From Thermodesulfovibrionales bacterium (GTDB lineage Bacteria > Nitrospirota > Thermodesulfovibrionia > Thermodesulfovibrionales > SM23-35), in the NCBI GenBank assembly GCA_030019415.1, contig JASEEX010000016.1, forward strand, positions 1-41,302: 41,302 bases of DNA. Reading direction: 5' to 3'. Positions 15,420 through 23,936 of the stretch are shown in pieces. The notes under the pieces were generated by a model that saw only the letters and a program-made list of their open reading frames with translations, had not been told where the DNA came from and did not search any database. The position numbers were made by a program, and so were the translations under genes. The stretch's first letter is position 1. Each line of letters starts with the position of its first letter.

Positions 15420-16553
15420 TTGGAATGGCTGAGGAAATATGTTGAAAAGATTAAAGTCAGGAGAAGGCCTTTTATTGCCTTTCAGATAGAACCCACTTCA
15501 AGGTGTCAACTCAAATGCATTATGTGTCCAAGAACCGTTTTTTCGGAAGAATGGGAAAATGGGGACATGCCCCTTTCTGTTTATGAAAGGATAAGCAGGC
15601 ATTTCTATCTCGTCGACAACGTTCATCTTCAGGGGTGGGGAGAACCGCTTCTTCATCCGAATATCTTTGACATGATCCAGATTGCAAAAGAAAAACATTG
15701 CAAAGTTAGTTTAACCACTAATGGTTTCTTACTTGATTCTAATGTTTCAACTATGCTCATTAAAGAAGGCGTTGATATTGTTGCCATTTCTATTGCAGGT
15801 GCATCAAAAGATACACATGAAAAGATAAGGAAGGGATCTAATTTCGATCATCTTCTTCATAATATAAAAGCTTTAAATAATTTTAAACATAAGATGAAAT
15901 CAAAAAACCCAAAATTAGTACTCTCTTTTCTTATGACAAAGACAAATATTGAAGATCTCCCAGAAATCGTGAACCTTGCAAAAGAAATAGGTATAGATGA
16001 GATTGTGGCTACTAATTTAGACTATACACCGACTCAATTGCAGGATGACTTAAAGGCATTTTCCTGCGATGCAGACGACAACAGCTTTAAAAAATTTATT
16101 GAAATAACTATACAACATGCAAAAAAGATAAAACTGCCTCTCCGGATTTATCCGCTTGAAATGGAAGAAGTAGTTATGTGTGAGATGAACCCTCTGAAGA
16201 TTGTCTTTATCTCACAGGATGGAAGCGTTTCACCCTGTGTTTATCTGAATATGACAAAACAGGGTCCGATCTCCAGGATTTTCTGCGGGAAGCAATATGA
16301 AATAGAAAGGCAGTGTTTTGGAAATATCGGAGAATACGATTTCATGGAGATATGGGAACAGGAAGATTATAAAAACTTTAGAAGATTATACAGTAAACGA
16401 CTATCAATCAACAGGAAAATCTTCGACTTTATTGAAGACTTTAGAAATAGAAACGAGGCTATGGATGAATTTGAAAAACGTCTGGAAACCATGCTGAGCG
16501 AGAATCCTTTGCCGTCGGTTTGTAATACATGTTATAAGGCATATAATATTTGA
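15420..16553 (+). CDS. Radical SAM/SPASM-type protein
   Basis: 377 residues, TTG start (no in-frame ATG fits the conserved N-terminus). The radical SAM site CQLKCIMC has C29, C33 and C36, and GWGEPLLHP is the SAM-binding motif. A C-terminal Cys-rich region (PLKIVFISQDGSVSPCVY...CFGNIGEY...VCNTCYKAY) looks like a SPASM/twitch auxiliary Fe-S site. Such enzymes modify peptides or small molecules. No precursor peptide is obvious nearby, so the substrate is unknown. Confidence 0.87.
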   Translation: MEWLRKYVEKIKVRRRPFIAFQIEPTSRCQLKCIMCPRTVFSEEWENGDMPLSVYERISRHFYLVDNVHLQGWGEPLLHPNIFDMIQIAKEKHCKVSLTTNGFLLDSNVSTMLIKEGVDIVAISIAGASKDTHEKIRKGSNFDHLLHNIKALNNFKHKMKSKNPKLVLSFLMTKTNIEDLPEIVNLAKEIGIDEIVATNLDYTPTQLQDDLKAFSCDADDNSFKKFIEITIQHAKKIKLPLRIYPLEMEEVVMCEMNPLKIVFISQDGSVSPCVYLNMTKQGPISRIFCGKQYEIERQCFGNIGEYDFMEIWEQEDYKNFRRLYSKRLSINRKIFDFIEDFRNRNEAMDEFEKRLETMLSENPLPSVCNTCYKAYNI

Positions 16554-16570
16554 ATCTAAATTGATCACGC

Positions 16571-16754
16571 AATCCCCCTCAATCCCCCTTTAATCATAGC
16601 GTCATAATAATTGCCGCATAGTTGTCATTCCCGCTTGTCGGGAATCTTTCTTGAAGAAGGATGCCGGACAAGCCGGCATGACAGTTACATGTGCTTTATT
16701 CGGCATAATTTATGTCGCTCTGTATAGTAAAGGGGGAATTAAAGGGGGATTTAT
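16571..16754. repeat. Nested repeat: C-rich/G-rich inverted ends around a GTCATTCCCG repeat
   Basis: The outer arms are TCAATCCCCCTTTAAT (left) and ATTAAAGGGGGATTTA (right), inverted with one mismatch. Inside, at about 16623-16682, lies an intact GTCATTCCCG...GCCGGCATGACAG repeat. This suggests one small element inserted into another. It precedes the methyltransferase gene. Confidence 0.6.
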
Positions 16755-16779
16755 TAAGAAATTTATATTTATTTGTAAT

Positions 16780-17430
16780 ATGGACAATATTTTTAATGTT
16801 CTAACCGGGGAGTATGATGCATGGTATGATTCAGAAGATGGTAAACCCCTCTATGAAAGTGAGCTTTTGTGTTTAAAACCACTAGTTGAAAATTGTATTT
16901 CGCCTATCCTTGAGATTGGGGTCGGTACAGGAAGATTTGCAAAATGCTTCCCAGGAACAATTGGAATTGATCCCGCTTTCAATGCCTTAAGATTAGCTCA
17001 ACAAAGAGGCGTACAGGTAGTTCAGGCTGTTGGAGAGATGCTGCCCTTCAAAGATGAAACCTTTGGATGTGTTTTACTCATAGTTACCCTTTGTTTTGTT
17101 CAAAATCCGGTGCATGTGCTCAGTGAAGCTAAAAGAGTGTTGAAACAAGATGGTAGCATTATAATAGGACTCATTCCAAAGGATTCACCATGGGGAATTT
17201 TTTATGAAGAAAAGAAGAGGCAGGGACATCCATTTTATGGAGAAGCGACGTTTTACAGCCTTCCAGACATGGAAAAGCTTCTGGAAGAAACAGGCATGAT
17301 GATCATGAGCATCAGAAGTACACTTCTACAGAGACCTGATGAACCACGAAGAATTGAAGAGCCAGTTGAAAGCTACAGTAAAATAGCAGGATTTCTCTGT
17401 ATCGAAGCAAAAATAAAATATAACCCCTAA
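16780..17430 (+). CDS. SAM-dependent methyltransferase (class I)
   Basis: 216 residues from the ATG at 16780. An upstream in-frame ATG (16651) would encode the dispersed repeat and is rejected. Motif I LEIGVGTGRFA is at about 44-54, the acidic loop IDPAF at 63-67, and the later ALLIVTLCFVQ-type motif precedes PVHVLSEAKRVLKQDG (motif III region). This is a Methyltransf_11-type fold. Substrate unknown. Its stop overlaps the end of the convergent trmO-like gene by 4 bp. Confidence 0.82.
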   Translation: MDNIFNVLTGEYDAWYDSEDGKPLYESELLCLKPLVENCISPILEIGVGTGRFAKCFPGTIGIDPAFNALRLAQQRGVQVVQAVGEMLPFKDETFGCVLLIVTLCFVQNPVHVLSEAKRVLKQDGSIIIGLIPKDSPWGIFYEEKKRQGHPFYGEATFYSLPDMEKLLEETGMMIMSIRSTLLQRPDEPRRIEEPVESYSKIAGFLCIEAKIKYNP

Positions 17431-17876
17431 GCTATATCCCTTTTTAAACCTGTCAGTGGTTTAATATCCAGAATGGGTGTTCCATCCAGCATGTCCAAGC
17501 CTTTTACATGGATGACGTTCTCAATGATATCGAGAACTTCTACGACTGACATGCCTATTGGGTTGGGTCGGATTGGCGAACAGGTACTGAAAACACCCAG
17601 TCTCTCATTACTATGAGGAGGTGTCTGGACGAGGTGGCGTAGATCAAATTCTCTACTTTGATGGAAGTGAAAAATCACAATTATATTTTCGCCAATTTTA
17701 ATATCCTTAAGCCCTTCGGTATACATCCTGTCAATGATTATCATTCCCTCCACATCAGAAATTGTCCAATGCCGGGGAACTGTTGAGACATCAGTTTTCA
17801 CAAAACCTATGGGCTTGAATTCGATTTTCACAGTATATTTTTCCTGCTCCGGATTAAAGCTTTCCTTGCTATGCAA
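17427..17876 (-). CDS. TrmO-like tRNA-methyltransferase family protein (second)
   Basis: 149 residues, TsaA/TrmO family: EFKPIGFVKTDV, GENIIVIFHFHQS, FSTCSPIRPNPIGMSVVEVLD and GLDMLDGTPILDIKPL. It is clearly a different subgroup from the relative at 7802-8236. The first 15 residues are outside the conserved domain, so a slightly later start is possible. It is convergent with the methyltransferase gene. Confidence 0.82.
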   Translation of the reverse strand: MHSKESFNPEQEKYTVKIEFKPIGFVKTDVSTVPRHWTISDVEGMIIIDRMYTEGLKDIKIGENIIVIFHFHQSREFDLRHLVQTPPHSNERLGVFSTCSPIRPNPIGMSVVEVLDIIENVIHVKGLDMLDGTPILDIKPLTGLKRDIA

Positions 17877-17901
17877 AAAGTATAACCTTTACTTCTTTTG
17901 C

Positions 17902-18420
17902 ATGTCCAGCTCCATCCCTTTCTTCACCATTTTTTATTTCATCATTTATATACTGAACATCAAAGGTTATAGTTATTATTTTTATGAGCTCCACACCAAT
18001 GGCCCACCAGCGGTTGATCCATGTGGTATTTACGCCTATAAGTCTCCTCAACATGCCTTCACAGATCCTCTATTTAGAATACTTCCCACCGGTGTGGTTT
18101 TTGGAAAGGTTAAGTTGTGGGGGAAGATCCAGCAGCACCAATTTGGATATCGAGCCCAATTTGCTTATCCTTTTTCTCTTATGATAGCTATTTGCGATGA
18201 ATGTAAGCGACCTTTTGATCTTGAATCTGAATTTTTTCTCCTTAGAGTTTTTAGCGTTTTTAAGGAAAAGAAAAGAACTTTTGCTTTTCCTCGATTTCTT
18301 TGCAGGAATTGTCTTCGTCTGGAGGATTTATCAGAAAGAGATCTCGAAGGTAAAAGAGTGATCCAATTGCTTCAAAACAAATATGGCGTTCAAATCGAAA
18401 AAATTGAAAAAGAACTTTAA
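17902..18420 (+). pseudogene. N-terminally truncated conserved protein (CGIYA / zinc-ribbon type)
   Basis: Recognisable sequence starts at about 17992: HTNGPPAVDPCGIYAYKS, then VVFGKVKLWGKIQQH and GYRAQFAYP, followed by a zinc-ribbon-like pair CDECKRPF...FLCRNCL and a charged helix. I have seen this pattern (CGIYA...V.G.V.LWG...GYRA..AYP) in hypothetical bacterial and phage proteins, always with a longer N-terminus. Upstream codons (from the ATG at 17902) give an implausible aromatic stretch, so the 5' end is probably lost. Function unknown. Confidence 0.5.
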
Positions 18421-18565
18421 TTTCCATGTGAAATATTTTCCTCTACCTCTTCCTCGATATCTCCAGTGAAGAGGAATGTGCCTCGCCTTTTTATTTTTCG
18501 ATTGTGTCATGCTTTCTTTTGTGATATATTTTTGCATTCACTTTTTACGTTAATCGTTTACTATT

Positions 18566-18724
18566 ATGCAACATTTTAAGATTCAATCCCTCCGCAATTC
18601 AGGTTTAATTGTGGCTCTTTTGATTGTTTTACTCGGTTGTGTTACCGAGAAACAGGTGTCAACGCAAAATGAAAATGTCACTTATTTGCAAAATGATTAT
18701 GTCACACCACAGAATTCAGCCTGA
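18566..18724 (+). pseudogene. Lipoprotein gene start interrupted by the insertion sequence
   Basis: The ATG at 18566 opens a typical lipoprotein signal peptide: hydrophobic LIVALLIVLLG followed by lipobox Cys25 (LLGC). After about residue 31 the frame enters the left end repeats of the insertion sequence (from 18664) and stops at 18722-18724. The original gene was therefore split by the element. To the right of the element, at 20156, an open stretch of about 42 codons is seen, but I cannot show that it continues this gene. Confidence 0.6.
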
Positions 18725-20155
18725 GGCTCTGCCTCCTTTCTCAAAAAGTCTTTAAGATTAAATCTCTTTGGTTTCTCTATCTGCCTTTTTGGTTTTTCAG
18801 GGATTTCTCTAACTACCAATTCCTTACCTTTATATAGGATATGTATTGTCCTATCAGTCCATTCCTGCACCTCTACCTTTGCCCTTGTATAGCTCATCCT
18901 TCCGTTTTGAGGAATTATCTGAAAGATTCTTCCTCTGTAGGAAATCGTATTATCCCCTTGGACTGTCCTCTCTTCTTTTATGCAAAATATTGAATCAAGG
19001 TTAATCCTTGAGGGAAGTTTTCTATAGGCAGAACCTTTCTTTGCAGGAGTAACAGTAAATCTCTTATTGTGGTCAGGTAAGAACTCTCCATGAAGAAATC
19101 TGTTTGCATCTTCTTTTGCGGAGATCTTCTTTAATCTCATCTCGCTGATGAGTCTATCCTGGAATGTCCCAAAGAGCCTCTCTATCCTTCCCTTTGCCTG
19201 TGGACTTCCAGCTATTATCAGGTTTATGCCAAGTTCTCTTAATGCCCTCTCTATCTGTGTCTCCTTGTACTCACCTTTGAGATTGTAATGTATTCCCCCT
19301 TTTCTATGTGTCTTATTGTAACTTGCTCCATCCACATAAAACTTCATCGGTATCCCTTTCAACCTTATAATCTGTTTCATGACCTCCATATTTGGTAACG
19401 TACCATCTGCTTCTACAAAAAGAGCATAGGGAACTTCATTATTTGCATCATCTATGGATGCTATCAGTTTAATCTCTGGTCCCCTGCCCTCAAGCCAATC
19501 ATGCTCAGAGGTGTCATGCTGAAGCATCATGCCCACCATAGGCATCCTCTCCCTTCGACTCCTATGTTTAGGTGCATGCCTCATCTCACCTATTAAGTTG
19601 TGTTCCCTTAAATGTTTCCTTACCGTCTCTCTTGATATGTCTATCTCTTCAATCTCATTAAGCTTCTCTGTAAAGTGAGTTATATTGAAACCCTTGTATA
19701 ACTTCTGATAGAGATCCCGTATCTTCTTCATAAGTCTTTCAGGCTTTGCGGTGACAGGTACTTTACTACGGTTGCCATGGATGATCCCTTCTGGCCCTGA
19801 GGCCACTACCTTCGCCTTTAGCCGAAAGACCTGTCTTGTACTTAGATTTAAACTCTCTGCTGCTTCCAGTGTAGTCATCCTTCCTTCAAGGACTTTACTC
19901 ATAACATGATACCTCTGAAGTTCCTTCTGGCTCATAAGAAATTTTCTCTGCCCCCATTTAGACCTCCTAAAAGAAATCTCTGATTCTCCCTTAGAAGGTC
20001 TATGTTGACTGAAAAGGCGGATTTCGGAGGTAAGCTTAAAAAACCGGCTTTGCTAAATTGCCATAGAGCCTTTTTCTTGAGGTGATCCATATCTAACTAT
20101 ACCCCCTAACTATGACATTTTCATTTTGCAGATAACTATGACATTATCATTTTGC
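18664..20155 (-). mobile_element. ISNCY-like insertion sequence with doubled end repeats
   Basis: About 1492 bp with one transposase gene. The left end has two 17-bp repeats, GCAAAATGAAAATGTCA (18664-18680) and GCAAAATGATTATGTCA (18688-18704). The right end has the inverted exact copy of the first (20113-20129) and an inverted copy of the second with one mismatch (20139-20155). Thus each end carries two transposase-site-like repeats. I see no clear target-site duplication. Confidence 0.8.
18697..19935 (-). CDS. ISNCY-family DDE transposase
   Basis: 412 residues. The N-terminal helix-turn-helix (MTTLEAAESLNLSTRQVFRLKAK, about residues 20-42) recognises the ends. The DDE/RNase H-like core has HDTSEHDWLEGRG (first Asp, about 140), FYVDGASYNK (second Asp) and SPQAKGRIERLFGTFQDRL (Glu). 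It is the only gene of the element at 18664-20155 and has full length, so it may be active. The gene's 3' end reaches into the left end repeat. Confidence 0.9.
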   Translation of the reverse strand: MSQKELQRYHVMSKVLEGRMTTLEAAESLNLSTRQVFRLKAKVVASGPEGIIHGNRSKVPVTAKPERLMKKIRDLYQKLYKGFNITHFTEKLNEIEEIDISRETVRKHLREHNLIGEMRHAPKHRSRRERMPMVGMMLQHDTSEHDWLEGRGPEIKLIASIDDANNEVPYALFVEADGTLPNMEVMKQIIRLKGIPMKFYVDGASYNKTHRKGGIHYNLKGEYKETQIERALRELGINLIIAGSPQAKGRIERLFGTFQDRLISEMRLKKISAKEDANRFLHGEFLPDHNKRFTVTPAKKGSAYRKLPSRINLDSIFCIKEERTVQGDNTISYRGRIFQIIPQNGRMSYTRAKVEVQEWTDRTIHILYKGKELVVREIPEKPKRQIEKPKRFNLKDFLRKEAEPQAEFCGVT

Positions 20156-20303
20156 AATAACAGTAGATTTTTACGTGAAGCAACAGGTTTTATAATTAAC
20201 ATGTGTTACGGAAATATTATTTGTGTACTATTGGTAAAAATCATAATTGGACATGTTAAGCTGACCACTTGTTTCTTTGATTGAAAACTGATACATTAGG
20301 TTT

Positions 20304-20658
20304 GTCATTCCTGCGAAAGCAGGAATCCAGAGATGTTGAATGAAGAAATTTTATGTTTATATCCTTTGTAACAAACGAAATGGTACTTTATATACAGGCA
20401 TTACATCTGATCTTATTAAGCGTATTTACGAACACAAAAATAATCTGGTTGAAGGTTTTTCTAAGAAATATAATGTTCACCGTTTAGTCTGGTATGAGAT
20501 ACATGAAACAGCAGAGACTGCCATTAGTAGAGAAAAACAAATAAAGGCATGGAAACGGCAGTGGAAACTAAGACTTATAGAGGAGAATAATCCTGAATGG
20601 AATGATTTATATGATATTATTTGTGAAGGCACTGGATTCCTGCCTCCGCAGGAATGAC
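20304..20658. mobile_element. GIY-YIG gene cassette bounded by inverted dispersed repeats
   Basis: Two 27-bp arms (20304-20330 and 20632-20658), inverted with 25 of 27 matches, bracket a single nuclease gene; the right arm supplies its last codons and stop. The same arms occur as lone repeats in at least six other places in the window. A shared history of nuclease and repeat is inferred, not shown. Confidence 0.5.
20340..20657 (+). CDS. GIY-YIG family endonuclease-like protein
   Basis: 105 residues. YVYILCNKRNGTLYTGITSDL is the GIY-YIG motif (Y5/I7 and LYTGIT), followed by RIYEHK (catalytic Arg) and a conserved Glu in ETAISREKQIKAWKR. It is a single-domain COG2827-type protein. The last residues (TGFLPPQE) are encoded by the dispersed repeat, and the start lies 9 bp after the other repeat arm. 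Family members are predicted DNA nucleases; cell role unknown. Confidence 0.88.
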   Translation: MKKFYVYILCNKRNGTLYTGITSDLIKRIYEHKNNLVEGFSKKYNVHRLVWYEIHETAETAISREKQIKAWKRQWKLRLIEENNPEWNDLYDIICEGTGFLPPQE

Positions 20659-20977
20659 ACAATAAAGAGCAAGAACTTTACCTAACAATATGTCCACAAA
20701 TAGTTTCCCACATGTGCACAAATGATTTTTACGTAACATTTATAATTAACATTTATAATTAACATGCAAAAAGATATGTTATTGGGTAAAATATAAATCA
20801 TGTGTCAATATTGCGGAAATACAGGGCTTTGCTACATTATTATTAGCTATCTCTTATCTCGGATATTCCCTAATGTAAAGAGAATATCTAGGTTTATCAA
20901 GCACTCTCAAAAAATAATAATGAAAACCTTGCCCAGATTCCTCCGCTAAATTTACCCATGGACTTTACCTTTCATCG

Positions 20978-21688
20978 TTACTCTACCCAGACCTTTTTAG
21001 CAATGCCATAGCCAATAGTTACCATTTGTTCTCCTAATCTGACTCGCACATATCCCCCTCTCAGAGGAATCGGGGGGGCTATCATCTCCTTATCTACTAA
21101 GGTGATTTCTGCACCTTCCTCAAAACCCATTTCATCCAGTCTCTGCTTAACATTTGCCCCACCAATAATCCTGGTTACCTTAGCCTTTTCACCCTTCTTT
21201 AGATAATTAATCTGGATGGCTTTCCCCTCATGCTCTGCCAGAACCTTGGATGCTATCCCCTCTCCAATCATTATTTCTTTATCCGCAACATTAAATATCA
21301 GTGTCTGAACAGGCATATGCCTTAAAAATTCTACCTCGGTTCCCTCTTTAATTCCTAATTCATGAAACCACGTAGAAAAATATCTCCCTCCTCCGAAGGA
21401 TTTGACAACTCCTCTGTCACCTTCTTCCAGCTCAAGGAGAGTGGTCATAGAGCCTGCCTTTTCCAGATATATCTTCTCAGCCATTCCATGCCCAAGGATA
21501 ATCTCTTTACCCTCAATCCTTATTGAAATGGCACCCCTGTGTTCATGGGCAGGTACCTGTTCCATTACATTAAGCTCAACACCTTCTATGATGCTAAGGT
21601 CATCGAGGTGCTTTCTCACATCAGTCCCTCCATCGATCTTCTTAACTGTTACCTTTGCCCCGGGCTCCGCATCGGTTAGCGATCTCAT
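20978..21688 (-). CDS. Three-domain FeoA fusion protein
   Basis: 236 residues made of three successive FeoA (SH3-like) domains, about 1-77, 80-153 and 158-236. Each has the layout LxxLxxGxxxxVxxxxGGxxxxxxLxxLGIxEGxxVxxxxxxP...I.....ExxIGxGxAxKVxVE. Normal FeoA is one domain of 75-85 residues and acts beside the FeoB iron transporter. No FeoB is next to this gene; instead its start overlaps the end of the P-type ATPase gene by 4 bp, so it probably serves the P-ATPase operon. A repeat of such a gene survives only as a remnant at 37114. Confidence 0.88.
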   Translation of the reverse strand: MRSLTDAEPGAKVTVKKIDGGTDVRKHLDDLSIIEGVELNVMEQVPAHEHRGAISIRIEGKEIILGHGMAEKIYLEKAGSMTTLLELEEGDRGVVKSFGGGRYFSTWFHELGIKEGTEVEFLRHMPVQTLIFNVADKEIMIGEGIASKVLAEHEGKAIQINYLKKGEKAKVTRIIGGANVKQRLDEMGFEEGAEITLVDKEMIAPPIPLRGGYVRVRLGEQMVTIGYGIAKKVWVE

Positions 21689-23778
21689 AGACTTATCCCT
21701 CCCATGGCATTCAACAATATGACAACAGTTGTGCCGTTATGAAGGACGGCAGATGCTACGGGACTCAGGATTCCAGAAGATGCGGCAAGAAAGACTGCGG
21801 TGTTAACCCCGACAGATATATTAAAATTGGTATTTATTAATCTCATGGTCTTTTGTGCAAACTCCGTCGCATCCGCCACAGCATTGAGAGAATCAACATT
21901 TAAGACAACATCCGCTGTCTCTCTGGCAATGTCAGCACCTCTGGTCATGCATATGCCAACATCGGCTGATATAATTGCCGGGGCATCGTTGATGCCATCT
22001 CCTACAAAGGCAACCTTTTTCCCCTTATTTCTAAACTTCCTGACGATATCGGACTTATCCTCCGGCATGAGTTCATAATAGACCTCATCAACAGGGAGGC
22101 CGGAGGCAATGGCCATTGTCCTTTCACGGCTGTCCCCTGACACCATCACAACGGATCTGACTCCATAATCTTTGAGGCGTTTCAATGCTACAGCACATTC
22201 TTCCCGCAGCTGATCCCGTAAGGCTATCATCCCCAATGGTTCTTTATCTATAGCCATAAACAATACTGTTTTCCCCTGTTCATCGAGTCTCTGGATAATA
22301 TCATCATATTCGGAAAAGGAGATATTCTCATGTTCTTCCATAAAATGGCGGCTACCCAGAAGCACCCGACGGCCATTTATATGCGTGCTCAGTCCGTGGG
22401 CCAGGATTAGATCAACTTCCGAATGTTCCGGAAAGGGAAGGAACATCTTTCTCGCACTACGCACAATAGCCTCACCGATAGGGTGTAAATAATGTTCTTC
22501 CATAGAAGCGGCCAGTGCAAGGAGGGTAGCGCTTTCCCACCCCTCTTTCAAGGCTATACAATCGGTCAATTCAGGTATTCCCAGTGTAATAGTGCCTGTC
22601 TTGTCAAAGATGAAGATATCTGCCTTTGCAAGGTTTTCAATGGCCTCACCCCCTTTTACGAGGATCCCGGAGGAGGCAGCCTTGTGCATCGTTGATTTAA
22701 AGGCTACCGAAGGGGCGAGTTTTGTGCTACAGGCATAATCAACAAACAGAACTGATGCGACCCTGTTGAGATCCCCTGTCAGGGCAAACACAATTGCTGC
22801 AAGGCCGAGTGTAATGTAGACACTCCTGTTTCCCATCTCATCGGCTCGCCTTTCTGTTTTTGACTTCCTCATAAGGGAATGTTCGACAAAACGTGTTATC
22901 CTTGCAGTAGTTGTCTCGTCACCAACAAAGTCAGCTGAAATCTTTATCCTTCCCTCTTCAATAACTGTACCTGAAAGGACATAGTCACCAATCTCCTTTT
23001 TCAAAGGAATGGATTCTCCTGTAATGGATGCCTGATTAACAAGGGCTACTCCATCGATGATCTCCCCATCTACCGGGATTATGTTTCCTGCCCCGCTGAT
23101 TACAATATCCCCTACCTTTATATCTCCTGAAGGGATCTGTATTTCAATTCTATCCCTTTCAACCCAGGCCATTCCCATATCAGGCCTCAGCAGGCTGCGG
23201 ATGAGCCTGTCGGATTGTCTCTGGGTTGTATGTTCTATATACTCGCCTATTTCAGTGAGGAGATATGTTACATTGGCTGCAAAATAGTTCCTTCTCAGGA
23301 AGGAAAGGCTAACGGCCGTGGCACTGAGGACATCAATCTTTATCCCCTCTGTGATAAGTGTGCGAAAACCCCTGAAAAGGAGAGGAGAAATTGAAACAAG
23401 GGTAACCATTGCACGGATACGCCGTGGTAGCATGGGAGAGACCAGAAGGACAATGCCTGCCTTAATTATATTAAAGGTACCCTTTTTCTCCCTCTCTTCA
23501 GGGGATATGAGTTTGTATCCAGGTATTGCCATTGAAAAGAAGGATAATCTTTCAATGACTCTCTCTTTAACTTCAGGCCTACCATCATAACTGACAGCGA
23601 TAGAAGAGGCCTCCCTGTTGATTCTCACCTCTTTAACTCCATCTATGGCTTCAATATAGGCCTCTATGTAAGCCACATCGCATGAACGATCCCTGAGGAT
23701 AAGCATCCTGAATCTTATGCGATCAGGAAGTTCGTGAATCAGGGATATGCTAAAGTATGTGGGGTGGACGGTAGACAT
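21685..23778 (-). CDS. P1B-type metal ATPase with ACS instead of CPC (FezB/P1B-6-like candidate)
   Basis: 697 residues. The N-terminal 80 residues form an HMA-like domain without CxxC but with HELPDRIRFRM. Catalytic motifs are intact: TGES (253-256), phosphorylated D392 in DKTGT, HP (432-433), GDGINDAP (593-600). In the membrane helix before the P-domain the usual CPC is replaced by DYACSTKLAPS (Ala-Cys-Ser, 349-351), so it is not a classical Cu or Zn/Cd exporter. Ferrosome ATPases (FezB, P1B-6) also lack CPC; assignment to that class is inferred. Iron is the likely metal given the FeoA fusion that overlaps its end. Confidence 0.8.
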   Translation of the reverse strand: MSTVHPTYFSISLIHELPDRIRFRMLILRDRSCDVAYIEAYIEAIDGVKEVRINREASSIAVSYDGRPEVKERVIERLSFFSMAIPGYKLISPEEREKKGTFNIIKAGIVLLVSPMLPRRIRAMVTLVSISPLLFRGFRTLITEGIKIDVLSATAVSLSFLRRNYFAANVTYLLTEIGEYIEHTTQRQSDRLIRSLLRPDMGMAWVERDRIEIQIPSGDIKVGDIVISGAGNIIPVDGEIIDGVALVNQASITGESIPLKKEIGDYVLSGTVIEEGRIKISADFVGDETTTARITRFVEHSLMRKSKTERRADEMGNRSVYITLGLAAIVFALTGDLNRVASVLFVDYACSTKLAPSVAFKSTMHKAASSGILVKGGEAIENLAKADIFIFDKTGTITLGIPELTDCIALKEGWESATLLALAASMEEHYLHPIGEAIVRSARKMFLPFPEHSEVDLILAHGLSTHINGRRVLLGSRHFMEEHENISFSEYDDIIQRLDEQGKTVLFMAIDKEPLGMIALRDQLREECAVALKRLKDYGVRSVVMVSGDSRERTMAIASGLPVDEVYYELMPEDKSDIVRKFRNKGKKVAFVGDGINDAPAIISADVGICMTRGADIARETADVVLNVDSLNAVADATEFAQKTMRLINTNFNISVGVNTAVFLAASSGILSPVASAVLHNGTTVVILLNAMGGISL

Positions 23779-23935
23779 TATAGTGCCAAACAGAAAAACC
23801 TATCAGTGCGATCCCTGCTATGGTATGCAACTGGAGATTTATGTATCCCCTTCCCAGGCCAGTCCAGACCAGTATGGCCATGGATGTCACCATTCCTATC
23901 TTTGTCAGGTTACGGATGTCATCCCTTTCAAGCAT
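23750..23935 (-). CDS. Small two-helix membrane protein
   Basis: 61 residues with two hydrophobic helices (about 15-30 and 38-54), a tryptophan- and histidine-containing loop (HTIAGIALIGFSVWHYNVYRP) and a charged N-terminus (MLERDDIRNLTKIG). The ATG at 23935, behind AAGGAG, is preferred to a TTG further upstream. It ends 29 bp inside the start of the P-ATPase gene, which suggests coupled translation. Small membrane proteins next to the P-ATPase are a feature of fez operons; this one is not recognisable as a known Fez protein. Confidence 0.65.
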   Translation of the reverse strand: MLERDDIRNLTKIGMVTSMAILVWTGLGRGYINLQLHTIAGIALIGFSVWHYNVYRPPHIL

Positions 23936-23936
23936 A

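Larger units (their letters stand above)
20165..20765. repeat. Imperfect direct repeat on both sides of the GIY-YIG cassette
   Basis: GATTTTTACGT followed shortly by TTTATAATTAACATG occurs at about 20167-20203, and again at 20727-20765, where TTTATAATTAACAT is itself doubled. It may mark an old duplication around the cassette. The gap 20659-20977 contains nothing else that I can interpret. Confidence 0.4.

Noticed and set aside
16651-16779. Upstream ATG extending the methyltransferase by 43 residues
   Set aside because: The extra codons are the dispersed repeat and a C-rich repeat arm, and are not part of a methyltransferase fold.
1-17430. Nitrogenase gene cluster
   Set aside because: NifX-like, NifU-like and radical SAM proteins are present, but nifH/D/K/B/E/N are absent and the NifX proteins are of the short ORP type.
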